Shown: positions 1 through 8,209 of the stretch, piece by piece
Layout of the letters: the number at the start of each line of letters is the position of its first letter
Numbering within the stretch: the first letter of the stretch is position 1
Assembly (NCBI GenBank): GCA_900318565.1
Contig: ONLD01000001.1
Location: 1 to 64,000, forward strand
DNA from: an uncultured Bacteroidales bacterium
GTDB lineage: Bacteria > Bacteroidota > Bacteroidia > Bacteroidales > UBA932
DNA length: 64,000 nt
Direction: 5' to 3'
The notes under the pieces: generated by a model
Told to the model about the DNA's origin: nothing
The model's database searches: none
What the model saw: the letters and a program-made list of their open reading frames with translations, nothing else
Position numbers and translations under genes: made by a program

Positions 1-405
1 GAACAGCGCACGCTCGTGGAAATGACGCTGCTCGGCAACCTGCATCTCCACGATGAACCGGGCCCCGGAGCTGTCAGTACATTCCACGTCGAAGTACGCG
101 TCGTGACACTCCTTGAAGGGGCTGTTCTTCCGCATCGGCTTGCGACCGTACTGGATGCTGACGATGCTGCGCTCCGGCAGCAGCTCCCGAAGGATGCCGA
201 CGAGGGCCTCCCTGTTGCGCTCGGCGCCGAAAATCTTCTTGAACCACTTGTCCATAAGGATGTTGACGTAGCGAGATACTGTCCTGCGACCGTAGCGGAG
301 CTCCGGCTCACACAGAAAGTGCACATCATCCTCCACGCCCGTGAAAGCGAAGCCATACCCATAGGCCTGCCGGCCGGTTCCTTTGTAGTTGTAGTTGCGT
401 TCCAT
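1..405 (-). CDS. Rpn-type PD-(D/E)XK nuclease/transposase, 3' end cut off by window
   Basis: The minus strand is open from an ATG at 405 to the first base of the window (135 codons, no stop), so the C-terminus lies outside. An N-terminal DKWFKKIFG block (residues 52-60) is followed by a nuclease core with Asp106 (in AYFDVEC) and Glu120-x-Gln122 (FIVEMQ), the D...E-x-Q arrangement of the Rpn / PD-(D/E)XK nuclease family transposases (PDDEXK_2). Family members are DNA endonucleases that promote recombination, and they are often multicopy in Bacteroidetes. The ATG at 408-410 is out of frame, so 405 is the start. No inverted repeats or target duplication can be judged from the visible part. Confidence 0.85.
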   Translation of the reverse strand, partial: MERNYNYKGTGRQAYGYGFAFTGVEDDVHFLCEPELRYGRRTVSRYVNILMDKWFKKIFGAERNREALVGILRELLPERSIVSIQYGRKPMRKNSPFKECHDAYFDVECTDSSGARFIVEMQVAEQRHFHERALF

Positions 406-654
406 AACATCTGAAGTTTTAAAAGTTTAACATTGTCGGTCCCATATACGCACAAAGCGAGCTTGGTGCGATATAACCAAACTCGCTTTGCAGACTCTGG
501 GTACTGCGGTGTGCAGACTTGTTTCTTCGGCAAATATGAGGACAATATATGAGGACAATATTCGAGAAATGCAAGCTTTCCGGCAAGGCCAAGGCAACCA
601 ATAGAGCGCTTCCGGAGGGCATCATCCCGGAACCGAACGCCCAGCCCAATGCCA
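406..654. other. Non-coding stretch with a long hairpin
   Basis: No convincing gene. CAAAGCGAG (453-461) pairs with CTCGCTTTG (482-490), and TTGGT (463-467) pairs with ACCAA (476-480) above one mismatch, giving a 14-bp stem with an 8-nt loop. It lies upstream of the nuclease gene and may sit in its leader. A 13-bp unit (ATATGAGGACAAT) is directly repeated around 535-561. Confidence 0.5.
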
Positions 655-689
655 GAAACAACAAAAAGCAGCCCCGGGAGGAGCTGCTT
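655..689 (-). terminator. Intrinsic terminator of the fimbrillin/GLUG operon
   Basis: Read on the minus strand, a 7-bp stem (AAGCAGC at 666-672 against GCTGCTT at 683-689) is followed by a T-rich run (TTTTTGTTGTTT). It lies about 25 nt past the stop codon at 714. Confidence 0.8.
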
Positions 690-713
690 GGCGAAAGATG
701 GTTATTAAACGCT

Positions 714-3578
714 TTATTCTATGCCGGCCTGGGCGGAGGTGACGACAGATAGATTCAACTCCATTTTAGTGGCGTCGTTAGATCCATCAGTGCTGCTGTA
801 CAAGGTATTCTTCTTGCCCATTACATACTTATTGGCAATTGCAACCGTGGTTATGTTGTCCAAGACGGTTTCAGTTGCAGGATTGCCATTGTCTCCGGTG
901 GCGACCTTGGTGGTGTTGACAATCATCAGAGGATTTGCAGAAGAACCGACTGTGACTTTGTATGGCCAGCTGTCTTTGGAATAGACTTCTCCTGCCACCA
1001 GCCCGCAGTATCCCCACTTGTCGTAGGTCTGAGCGTTAAGGACATCGCAGGCGACGACGCAGCCCTCGCAAATGGTTGCCTCCGCAGTGGCAGGAACAAT
1101 CTTTCCAATCAAAGCCCCGAGGGATACTTCAATGTTCTGGATATTCCTCTTGGGTGTGCCTGGATAAGAGTTGAGGTTGCCGGTAGTGATAAGGCCGGTA
1201 TTCGTATTGAATTTGAACACAGTCGAACCGGGTTTCAACTGGGAGATGATACCGCCGGTTGCCGTGCTGCCGTTTGAGCTGTAAACGCTCACCGGGCCGT
1301 TGTTTGTACAATACGAAATCTCTTTCGGAGCGTCGGTATCACCGCAGATGCCGCCTGAGTAATACTTTACGCCATCCCCGTCACCTGCAGTGGTGTTGTA
1401 AATAACCCCGTCGTTTATGCAGTTGGTTATTGTTCCGATAGCGCTTCCGCATATACCGCCTCCGCAGAATGTACCTTTGTCGGCTTTGTTTCCTCTGGAA
1501 TCGACCTTGCCGGTGTTGCGGCAGTATGAAACGACAGCATTCTTGGAGTTCAACAAGCCCACTATTCCACCGAAGTAAAGTGCATGATTATTGTTGACAT
1601 TATTCTGGTGGATTCTTGTGCCGTTGGTAGTCCATGTGCCGTCATCGGCTTTGGTGATAATCATATCGCTGCTGTTCCCTACAAAACCAATAATGCCTCC
1701 GGCAGTAATGTCAGTATTCAAATCACCGAATGGACGTGTGTCGTCTGCCGAACTGGAGCAGCCCTTTATGGAAGAACCATTTCGTATACAGCCGCCTGCA
1801 ATGCCGCCTATACATGCCCTGCAATTGCTGGTAGACGTACTCTTGCCATATACTTTCATCGTATTGGTGCACTTGTTTATGGTAACGTTCTTGCCGACGA
1901 CACCAACGATACCGCCAGTCAGGATACTCCAGTTAATTGACCCGAACTTGTCAGTGTCACGGGTGCTGACGGCTTCGTTGGATATTTCCTTACTGCCGTT
2001 TGCAAGATTGTGGCAGTCCTGGATATGCATACCTTCGCCCATCGTGTAGCCAATGACTCCGGCCACGTAGGGTACACCGGTACAGTAGTTATATACCTGA
2101 CCGTGATTTGTGCAACCGATTAATTCTGAATTGGATCCGCCCCATCCTCCGACAACGCCAGCTATGGAGGAACCTTCGCCGGTATCACAAGCCGAGCGGT
2201 CATAGATGTCTGCCCAGTTATGACAATCGGAAATCGTGACATCGTTACCGATCATACCGGCAATTCCAGCAATACGATGCTTTACCGTCATATCGGCAAG
2301 ACCAGTAACAGGGACGAAATTGGTGACACCTTGGATGGATGCTTTATGCCTTACATAAGCAACCAGTCCAGCATAAGCCCAGCCGGAAGAAGTGGTGGAT
2401 ATTTTTATGGAACTGCTTCCGTCCGCAGTCGTACCATCCGAGGATCCGAAAATCACATTCTTGAGGACAGCGGCGGCGCTACCATTACCAAGATCAGCGA
2501 TGAAGCCGACCTTCTGCGCATCTGAATTAATGGTGAAATTATAAATCTTATGCCCCTGGCCGTCGAAGATGCCGAGGAATTCCGGGACTGGCGTCCAGGC
2601 ATAGCCGCCGAGGTTGATGTCGGCCCCGAGCTTGACCTCGTCTCCTTCCGCATAGACGCCTGCGGAAGCAAGCCGGCGCCACATCTTCAACTGAGAAGCT
2701 GTCGTAATCACAGCAGGGCAGAAAGTGAAGTCGTCAACCGTTGAAAGGTCCTGGCCTCCATTACGGGCAATGGTCTGCGGATTTGAATTGGTCTTGATTG
2801 ACTTGCCGCCATCCTCGTCGGTCAGAATAACGGAATAGCCGCCAGTAAATTCGGTGGGCCAGATGGTAATGTAGTACTCACCGGCAGGGAACGCAGAAGG
2901 AGTTGCATCTGCAGTAGCCTTGTATGTCAAAGTCACCTGCTTGCCGCCGGCGTTGGAGAGATCCACTCTTGGTGAACCTTCTCCTCCATAGTAAAAATGG
3001 TTGGTGCCCGAGATAGATTCACCATTGTTGCCCTTCACAGTAACTGCTACAATACCGTTCTTTTCCAGTTTGACCTTCAGCAAGGCAAACTGGTTCTCAA
3101 AGGCGAGGTCGGATGTTCCCGTGGCCACTGCCGTGGAAACCAATGATTCGGGATCCACGCTATGGCTGCCGATGATGGTCTGTGAACTGTGAACGGTAAT
3201 GCTGAACCGCTGAAGGTCAGCCTTAATGGTGCTTGCCGCAGAAAAAGGGGCGACAGCAACATACGAACTTGCCGAAGCCGCACTGCCGGAGAATTCCGCT
3301 CCCTTGCCGGAGGGAGAAAGTACTGAAACAGTAAACTCTTTGAACGTATCGGTCCCGTCAAAAATCGCAATCTTGTCCGAAGATTCCCAGAGAATGAAAT
3401 CGTCGGCTATGTCTGATTTTGTACCCAGATCCTCAAGGCTGGCCTTGAAGGTCATCGGGACGAGATCGGTCTGGGCTTGAGGCCCGTCCTCAGGCTCCAC
3501 TGTTTCGGTCTGAATCTCCTTGTTGCAGGAGGTTATGGCCAGGACACCGGCCAGAATAAAAAACAAATACTTTTTCAT
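714..3578 (-). CDS. Fimbrillin-like/GLUG-repeat surface lipoprotein (copy 2)
   Basis: 954 aa. The type II signal peptide ends at Cys18 (AITSC) followed by Asn-Lys-Glu, a charged stretch typical of Bacteroidetes surface lipoproteins. Residues about 40-285 resemble the fimbrillin/Mfa-like fold (FILWESSDKIAIFDG, FPAGEYYITIWP). A conserved hinge (QLKMWRRLASAGVYAEGDEV, LGIFDGQGHKIYNFT) leads to some 600 residues of GLUG-like beta-helix repeats marked by GGIxG and C-x-N motifs. Known members of these folds are adhesins, pilin-like or glycan-contacting proteins; the ligand here is unknown. It is paralogous to the 946-aa protein at 3818-6658, including the similar C-terminal ends (VVTSAQAGIE and VVSAAQAGIK). 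It lies last in a minus-strand operon before a terminator. Confidence 0.85.
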   Translation of the reverse strand: MKKYLFFILAGVLAITSCNKEIQTETVEPEDGPQAQTDLVPMTFKASLEDLGTKSDIADDFILWESSDKIAIFDGTDTFKEFTVSVLSPSGKGAEFSGSAASASSYVAVAPFSAASTIKADLQRFSITVHSSQTIIGSHSVDPESLVSTAVATGTSDLAFENQFALLKVKLEKNGIVAVTVKGNNGESISGTNHFYYGGEGSPRVDLSNAGGKQVTLTYKATADATPSAFPAGEYYITIWPTEFTGGYSVILTDEDGGKSIKTNSNPQTIARNGGQDLSTVDDFTFCPAVITTASQLKMWRRLASAGVYAEGDEVKLGADINLGGYAWTPVPEFLGIFDGQGHKIYNFTINSDAQKVGFIADLGNGSAAAVLKNVIFGSSDGTTADGSSSIKISTTSSGWAYAGLVAYVRHKASIQGVTNFVPVTGLADMTVKHRIAGIAGMIGNDVTISDCHNWADIYDRSACDTGEGSSIAGVVGGWGGSNSELIGCTNHGQVYNYCTGVPYVAGVIGYTMGEGMHIQDCHNLANGSKEISNEAVSTRDTDKFGSINWSILTGGIVGVVGKNVTINKCTNTMKVYGKSTSTSNCRACIGGIAGGCIRNGSSIKGCSSSADDTRPFGDLNTDITAGGIIGFVGNSSDMIITKADDGTWTTNGTRIHQNNVNNNHALYFGGIVGLLNSKNAVVSYCRNTGKVDSRGNKADKGTFCGGGICGSAIGTITNCINDGVIYNTTAGDGDGVKYYSGGICGDTDAPKEISYCTNNGPVSVYSSNGSTATGGIISQLKPGSTVFKFNTNTGLITTGNLNSYPGTPKRNIQNIEVSLGALIGKIVPATAEATICEGCVVACDVLNAQTYDKWGYCGLVAGEVYSKDSWPYKVTVGSSANPLMIVNTTKVATGDNGNPATETVLDNITTVAIANKYVMGKKNTLYSSTDGSNDATKMELNLSVVTSAQAGIE

Positions 3579-3592
3579 CGCTGTTCCCTCCT

Positions 3593-3754
3593 TTAATCTT
3601 CAGCATCCCAATTTCCAGACATACCGGAAACAACCACCTGGCCACGTGAATTTTGGCCGTCGCTGACGACACAGAGGCGGCCGCTCTGCATCAGCGAAAT
3701 TACTTTGCAAGTCGGAGGGAGATACCCACCTCCATAAGTCAAATAATCTTTCAT
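3593..3754 (-). CDS. Small conserved-type peptide preceding GLUG lipoprotein
   Basis: 53 aa, starting at the ATG at 3754 and ending 14 nt before the 954-aa lipoprotein gene. The sequence carries YLPPTCK, RLCVVSD and a terminal NWDAED. Two other tiny genes ahead of the 946-aa paralogue show the same P-x-C, L-C-x-S and (D/N)WD pattern, which supports real coding despite the length. No signal peptide or membrane segment is visible. The function is unknown; I recall similar short peptides in front of Bacteroidales fimbrillin-like genes, but this was not searched. An upstream in-frame ATG at 3784 would add ten residues. Confidence 0.6.
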   Translation of the reverse strand: MKDYLTYGGGYLPPTCKVISLMQSGRLCVVSDGQNSRGQVVVSGMSGNWDAED

Positions 3755-3784
3755 ATTATTTTGGTCTTTAATAATTATCAGCAT

Positions 3785-3799
3785 TGTGTGCGGACACAC
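3785..3799. promoter_or_regulatory. LacI-type operator site A
   Basis: The 15-mer TGTGTGCGGACACAC consists of GTGTG/CACAC-type arms around a 4-nt centre. It is base-for-base identical to the site at 8183-8197 and one central base from the perfect palindrome at 6980-6994. It lies between the first GLUG lipoprotein gene and the third small peptide gene. No clear TAnnTTTG element is next to it, so it may act as an internal operator or roadblock. Confidence 0.6.
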
Positions 3800-3817
3800 C
3801 AGCACGCAGGATTTATT

Positions 3818-6658
3818 CTACTTAATTCCCGCCTGCGCGGCGGAGACGACTTGGAAGTTGAAATCGACGATTCCCTTGTTGCTGCTGCCGGAGGCGGCGT
3901 CGTAGAGTTTGCTCTCAGCGCCCATAAGCCATTTGCAGGCATTGGCTTCCGTATTGATTACGTCACCGGGCGTGATTTCAGCCGGGTTGGCGTCGGAGCC
4001 GTATTCAATCTTGCACGTGTTGACTATTAGTACCGGATCCGAAGCCGTGCCGAAAATGAGTTTGAAAGCAGTGCTTGAAGTACTCTTGGTCTGGCCGGCG
4101 ATTATTCCCGTCCAGCCGTCCTTGGAAGCACTCTTGTTGCTGAGGGTACAGTTGACCACGCATCCGGTCACGTTGTCGGTCACATCAGCCTTGGGGACGA
4201 GCACCTCGCCGAACAGCCCTCCCTTGTAGTAGTCTTTGTTCTGGAAATAGACAGGCTCGCCGGCCGTGTTACCGGATGCATTCGTGTACACGTTGCCGGT
4301 CGTAATGAGGCAGTTGCTGACGCAGTCGCGCACCTCGGTCTTGTCGGGTTGGAATACGGCGAGGAGTCCGCCCGCACGGGTGCTGCCGCTGGAATTGTAG
4401 CCGCTGACAGCGCCGTTGTTGACGCAGCGCAACACGCTGGCGGGATACTTGTTCTTGGAGCCCGCTATGCCGCCGAAATAAGCGATGTGGTCGCCGTCCC
4501 TGGCAATCAGGAAGCCGGCGTTGATGCAATCCCTGATGGTGCCGGAATCAGCACCGCCGCATATACCTCCGGCATAGAATTCCTTCTTGGTCGAGGTCTG
4601 GTCACCGAATCCCACTATGCGGCCTTCGTTGCTGCAGAATTCGATCACGGAAGATTCCTGCTTTTCGACAAGGCCCGCAATGCCGCCGACGTACATATGC
4701 TGACCGTGGTTGCGCCTCTGGAAATACTGGCCCGTGTTCGTGGTCAGGGTCCCGTCGTCAGCCTTGGTTATAGTGACGGAGCCCCTGGAATACCCCAGAA
4801 TCCCCCCTGCAGCAAGGTAGGACGCAAATTCTTTGTCTTCGTAGCAGATCTCTGCGCTGTTGGCGCAGCCCTTGATGACGCTGCCGTTCTTGGTGGTTGC
4901 GCCCACGATGCCGCCGTAGCAGACATCGTAGTCGGCGTTGAGCGAAGCATCGCTGTGGAGGACGCCGCTGTTGGTGCACCGGTCAACTGTGGTCGTATTC
5001 CCCATAAGGCCCATAATACCGCCTATGCTGATGTCCCAGTTGCCTTTGGTGCTGCCCACGCACGGCGCGGCGTTGATAATATTCGCAGTGTTGGAACATT
5101 CCTGTACGAGCATTCCGGTCCCGCTTGACTTACCGACGATACCGCCTATGCAGGATACGCCGATACAATTATTGAACAGGATGCCTTCGTTGGAGCAGGA
5201 AAGCAAACTCACATCGGCATTGCCGGTCGAGCCAAGTATGCCGCCAACAGCAGAATCTTCCTTGGTCTCGCAGGCGGCGTTGTCGGTAATGTCGGCATAA
5301 TTGACGCACGATTTCAGAGTGGCGCCCTCCCCGGCTGCTCCTGCAATGCCGGCAACGGCGTGCCTGGTTGTCACGTCAGAGGAGGCTGTCACGGGGATAA
5401 AGGTGGAGACATTCTCCACGAGGCTGTTCTTGTGGACGTACCCGATGACGCCGGCGTACGACCAGGAATCGGCAGTAGGGTTCGAGAGCTGGATGGAACT
5501 GCTCCCGTCAGGAGAGGAGCCGTCGGAAGAACCGAACACTACATCCTTCAGCACTGCTGCCTGCCCGGCTGAAGAACCGAGCGTGCGGATGAATCCGATA
5601 CGGTTGTCGGAAGGATTGCTCACCGTGAAATTGTAAATCTTATGCCCCTGGCCGTCGAAGATGCCGAGGAACTGCTCCACGGGCTTCCATGCGTAGCCGC
5701 CGAGGTCGATGTCGGCCCCGAGCTTGACCTCGTCTCCTTCCGCATAGACGCCTGCGGAAGCAAGCCGGCGCCACATCTTCAGCTGGTCCGCATTCATAAT
5801 CACCGGCGGACAAGGCGTGCCGTCATCCACCACGGAAAGATTCTGGCCGCCGTTGCGCACGAGCGACTGCGGGGACGACTTGGTCTTGATGGACTTGCTG
5901 CCGTCGGTGGTGGTGACTATAATGCTGTAGCCCTTCTCGAAAGTATTGGGCCACAGGGCAATATAATATTCTCCTGCGGGGAAGGCGGAGTTCTCGCTTC
6001 CCGCATCAGCTTTATATACAAGGGTAATCTTATATCCGGCCGCGTTCGAATAGTCCATCCTCGGAGCCCCTTCGCCGCCATAATAGAAATGGTTGGTGCC
6101 GTTGATGCTTTCACCGTTATTGCCGGTAAGGGTCACTGACGCCACGTCGCTGCGGTCGATCCTGACCTTCATCAGGGAAAATTGGTTCGTAAAAGTCAGC
6201 ACGCCTGAACCGTTGTCCGAAGCCGTCGAGACCAATGCGCCGGGGTCCACGCAATGGCTGCCGATGACCGTCTGCGTGCCGGGAATCTTGATGCTGATAC
6301 GCGAATTCTCCGTAATTATATTGGTAGCGGAAGAATAAGGGGCGACCGCCCAATAGCCGTCCGCACTTTGAGCAGAGCCGGAGAACTGCGCGGATTTGCC
6401 GTCAGCAGAAACGGAGGAAGCGGTAAAACGGTTGAAAGCCGAGCCATCGAAAACCGCAATCTCATCACCGGACTCCCAGAGCACGAAGTTGCCGTCTATA
6501 TCAGCCCTGGTCTGAAGCCCTTCGGCATTTGCGACAAAGGACATTTCAACAAGGCCGGCCTCTCTGTCAGCAAAAACGACAGTATCCGGAGCCGCTTCCT
6601 TGGTACAAGAAGCGACGAGGAGAATGCCCGTAACAAAACTAAAAAGATACTTATGCAT
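3818..6658 (-). CDS. Fimbrillin-like/GLUG-repeat surface lipoprotein (copy 1)
   Basis: 946 aa. Lipobox LVASC with Cys18, then Thr-Lys-Glu. The N-terminal fimbrillin/Mfa-like domain (about 35-290) carries FVLWESGDEIAVFDG and FPAGEYYIALWP. The hinge region (QLKMWRRLASAGVYAEGDEV) is followed by GLUG-like repeats with recurring GGI(L/M/V/A)G turns and Cys-x-N steps, predicted to form a long beta-helix. It is a paralogue of the 954-aa gene downstream, and part of the hinge is identical at DNA level over 74 bp. Two small peptide genes precede it. The candidate promoter is at 7002-7009, with the LacI-type operator at 6980-6995. A cell-surface adhesin or glycan-binding role is inference. Confidence 0.85.
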   Translation of the reverse strand: MHKYLFSFVTGILLVASCTKEAAPDTVVFADREAGLVEMSFVANAEGLQTRADIDGNFVLWESGDEIAVFDGSAFNRFTASSVSADGKSAQFSGSAQSADGYWAVAPYSSATNIITENSRISIKIPGTQTVIGSHCVDPGALVSTASDNGSGVLTFTNQFSLMKVRIDRSDVASVTLTGNNGESINGTNHFYYGGEGAPRMDYSNAAGYKITLVYKADAGSENSAFPAGEYYIALWPNTFEKGYSIIVTTTDGSKSIKTKSSPQSLVRNGGQNLSVVDDGTPCPPVIMNADQLKMWRRLASAGVYAEGDEVKLGADIDLGGYAWKPVEQFLGIFDGQGHKIYNFTVSNPSDNRIGFIRTLGSSAGQAAVLKDVVFGSSDGSSPDGSSSIQLSNPTADSWSYAGVIGYVHKNSLVENVSTFIPVTASSDVTTRHAVAGIAGAAGEGATLKSCVNYADITDNAACETKEDSAVGGILGSTGNADVSLLSCSNEGILFNNCIGVSCIGGIVGKSSGTGMLVQECSNTANIINAAPCVGSTKGNWDISIGGIMGLMGNTTTVDRCTNSGVLHSDASLNADYDVCYGGIVGATTKNGSVIKGCANSAEICYEDKEFASYLAAGGILGYSRGSVTITKADDGTLTTNTGQYFQRRNHGQHMYVGGIAGLVEKQESSVIEFCSNEGRIVGFGDQTSTKKEFYAGGICGGADSGTIRDCINAGFLIARDGDHIAYFGGIAGSKNKYPASVLRCVNNGAVSGYNSSGSTRAGGLLAVFQPDKTEVRDCVSNCLITTGNVYTNASGNTAGEPVYFQNKDYYKGGLFGEVLVPKADVTDNVTGCVVNCTLSNKSASKDGWTGIIAGQTKSTSSTAFKLIFGTASDPVLIVNTCKIEYGSDANPAEITPGDVINTEANACKWLMGAESKLYDAASGSSNKGIVDFNFQVVSAAQAGIK

Positions 6659-6670
6659 AGTAAACTACTT

Positions 6671-6814
6671 TTAATCAATTAAATCCCAATCAGAATAAGC
6701 ATCGGTAAGAGAGTCAAGCTCCCTGTCCGCCGAAGTATAACTCGAGCAGAGCAGATCTTGCTGCCCCAATTCTGAGAACTCACAAAGAGGAACGAGGTAA
6801 TGATTTGCTTTCAT
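6671..6814 (-). CDS. Small peptide (PLCE...LCSS...DWD), second of pair
   Basis: 47 aa from ATG 6814 (alternative ATG 6820), ending 12 nt before the 946-aa lipoprotein gene. It aligns with the preceding 46-aa peptide: PLCE, then LC-x-S, then a D-x-L-x-DA-x-x-DWD C-terminus. The shared pattern in different sequence argues for selection. No signal peptide or membrane segment. Possible roles are a translational coupling leader, a secreted ribosomal-peptide-like product, or a chaperone partner; none can be chosen from sequence. Confidence 0.6.
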   Translation of the reverse strand: MKANHYLVPLCEFSELGQQDLLCSSYTSADRELDSLTDAYSDWDLID

Positions 6815-6824
6815 ATTCATAAGG

Positions 6825-6965
6825 CTATTCGGAATCCCAGTCCCCAAACGCATCCTGGAGAGGGTCGAAAGAACGCTCTCCGTTGAAAGTGCTCTGGCAA
6901 AGCACCGTGGGCTGCTCCGCCCCGGCTTTTTCGCACAAAGGAGTCTTGTAAACTAATCGTACCAT
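6825..6965 (-). CDS. Small peptide (PLCE...LCQS...DWD), first gene of operon
   Basis: 46 aa from ATG 6965 (alternative in-frame ATG 6971). Residues include TPLCEK, VLCQS and LQDAFGDWDSE. It is homologous to the peptide encoded at 6671-6814. It is the first gene after the candidate promoter at 7002-7009, so it would be the promoter-proximal cistron of the LacI-linked surface-protein operon. Function unknown. Confidence 0.6.
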   Translation of the reverse strand: MVRLVYKTPLCEKAGAEQPTVLCQSTFNGERSFDPLQDAFGDWDSE

Positions 6966-6979
6966 AAGCATCGCATCTT

Positions 6980-6995
6980 GTGTGTGCGCACACAC
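6980..6995. promoter_or_regulatory. LacI-type operator site B (perfect 16-bp palindrome)
   Basis: GTGTGTGCGCACACAC is its own reverse complement. It begins 6 nt after the minus-strand -7 element at 7002-7009, so a bound repressor would cover the start of transcription. It shares a 15-bp core with sites A and C, with only one central base different. Confidence 0.75.
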
Positions 6996-7001
6996 TAATC
7001 G

Positions 7002-7009
7002 CAAAGGTA
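7002..7009 (-). promoter_or_regulatory. -7 element of surface-protein operon
   Basis: Minus-strand TACCTTTG matches the Bacteroidetes TAnnTTTG consensus exactly. The same octamer TACCTTTG drives the divergent sugar-acid operon at 8177. A TTG-containing upstream element lies about 20 nt further up. Confidence 0.7.
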
Positions 7010-7048
7010 AAAATATTCTGTGTAAAAACAATAGCTTGGAAAGATTTT

Positions 7049-8119
7049 TTATTCTGCCGCCTGCCGGGGCATCAGGTTCTCCTTGAAGACGATATCAATG
7101 GGCAAACGCCCTTCGGAGCTCTTGTCGGGGGCACCGTAGAGAAGAAAATGCAGTAGCGATTCAACAGCGCAAAAGCCCTGACGGTCAGGATGTTGGTTGA
7201 TGAGAAAATCCATCGTCCCGGCCAAAATGCAGCGGGAATTACCTTCCGTCACGTCAAATCCTCCGATGACCAGGCCCTCCCGCCTGGAGTCCGGCACGGC
7301 GTCGGCCACCCTGTAACCGGCGGAAATCACGACGGCAATACCCCGTACCTTGGGATTCTTTTCAAGGAATGAAACTATTTCCGCAGAGGCCTCGGCCGCG
7401 TCCGCAGCAGGGAAGAAGCTTTCTTTGATGATACGCTTCGAGCCGCGGGCCGCAAAGTAATCCTTGAATGCCTGCAGACGCAGAGCTGAGTTATTGGAAA
7501 TCTGCGTACCTATTCGTCTGGGGAGCAAAACGGCGATTTCGGAGCCATCAGGCGTAAAACCGTCCATCAGGCGCGCCAGAAGCCGGCCGCAGACATTCTG
7601 ATCGACCATAAAACGGCCCACGGGATTGGTGCCGGGCACCGAACCGTCCACGAAAACATAAGGCACTCCCCTCTCGTCCAGACGCCAGCACAACTCACGG
7701 GTCTCGGCAATGAAGGTCGTACCGAGAATCACGGCCGAGCAGGGCTGGGAAGCGACTTTATGGAACACATCCCGGCAAGACAGCGAGCTGAACTGATCGA
7801 AGAAAAAGTATTCGCACACAATGGAAATGTCCCCGTATTCACGAAGAGCCTTGTCGAGCCCCTGCCTGACCAGGTCCCAATACTCACCCTTTTCGGACGA
7901 CGGTATGGAAATCAGCAGGTGCAGGGACTTGCCGGTTTTCTTGAATGCAACGGCGGAGGTGTGGATGTTGTAGCGGTATGACTGGGTGTCAAGAACCGCC
8001 TGCACGGCAGCGAGAGCCTTGTCTGACACCTTGCCGCGGTTATGGAGCACACGATCCACGGTGCCGACCGAGACTCCGGCCAGCTGGGCAATCTGCTTGA
8101 TGGTGAGTTGCTGCTCCAT
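7049..8119 (-). CDS. LacI-family transcriptional regulator
   Basis: 356 aa. The N-terminal LacI helix-turn-helix (residues about 5-36: TIKQIAQLAGVSVGTVDRVL) and hinge are followed by a periplasmic-binding-protein-like sensor domain (about 63-350). Full length for the family. Divergently transcribed from the SDR/Nramp/PfkB/6PGDH operon, which suggests that it senses a sugar acid or phosphorylated intermediate. Three palindromic sites resembling LacI operators lie at 3785, 6980 and 8183, the last in the intergenic region shared with this gene, so autoregulation is possible. The VDRVL recognition-helix end is typical of a subgroup of Bacteroidetes LacI proteins. Effector unknown. Confidence 0.9.
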   Translation of the reverse strand: MEQQLTIKQIAQLAGVSVGTVDRVLHNRGKVSDKALAAVQAVLDTQSYRYNIHTSAVAFKKTGKSLHLLISIPSSEKGEYWDLVRQGLDKALREYGDISIVCEYFFFDQFSSLSCRDVFHKVASQPCSAVILGTTFIAETRELCWRLDERGVPYVFVDGSVPGTNPVGRFMVDQNVCGRLLARLMDGFTPDGSEIAVLLPRRIGTQISNNSALRLQAFKDYFAARGSKRIIKESFFPAADAAEASAEIVSFLEKNPKVRGIAVVISAGYRVADAVPDSRREGLVIGGFDVTEGNSRCILAGTMDFLINQHPDRQGFCAVESLLHFLLYGAPDKSSEGRLPIDIVFKENLMPRQAAE

Positions 8120-8176
8120 TGGTGGGCAAAGTTATGAAAAAATATTTAATATGCTTGCAATATTACTTTTTTTACC

Positions 8177-8184
8177 TACCTTTG
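8177..8184 (+). promoter_or_regulatory. -7 element of sugar-acid operon
   Basis: TACCTTTG, an exact TAnnTTTG match, 25 nt before the SDR start codon. Its last two bases overlap the operator at 8183. Confidence 0.75.
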
Positions 8185-8197
8185 TGTGCGGACACAC
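8183..8197. promoter_or_regulatory. LacI-type operator site C
   Basis: TGTGTGCGGACACAC, identical to site A. In the wider context TTGTGTG (8182-8188) and CACACAA (8193-8199) form 7-bp arms around a 4-nt centre. It overlaps the -7 element of the sugar-acid operon and lies 63 nt upstream of the divergent lacI-type gene. Confidence 0.75.
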
Positions 8198-8209
8198 AAG
8201 ATTAAAGAA

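Noticed and set aside
419..752. Short frames in the 406-713 gap
   Set aside because: No conserved motif; the region carries a hairpin and the operon terminator instead.
3785..3799. Site A considered as a transcription terminator
   Set aside because: The stem is only about 5 bp with no U-tract, and the exact sequence recurs at a promoter (8183).
8186..8209. Earlier ATG for the SDR gene
   Set aside because: It lies within the operator and 2 nt after the -7 element; the ATG at 8210 gives the normal SDR N-terminus.
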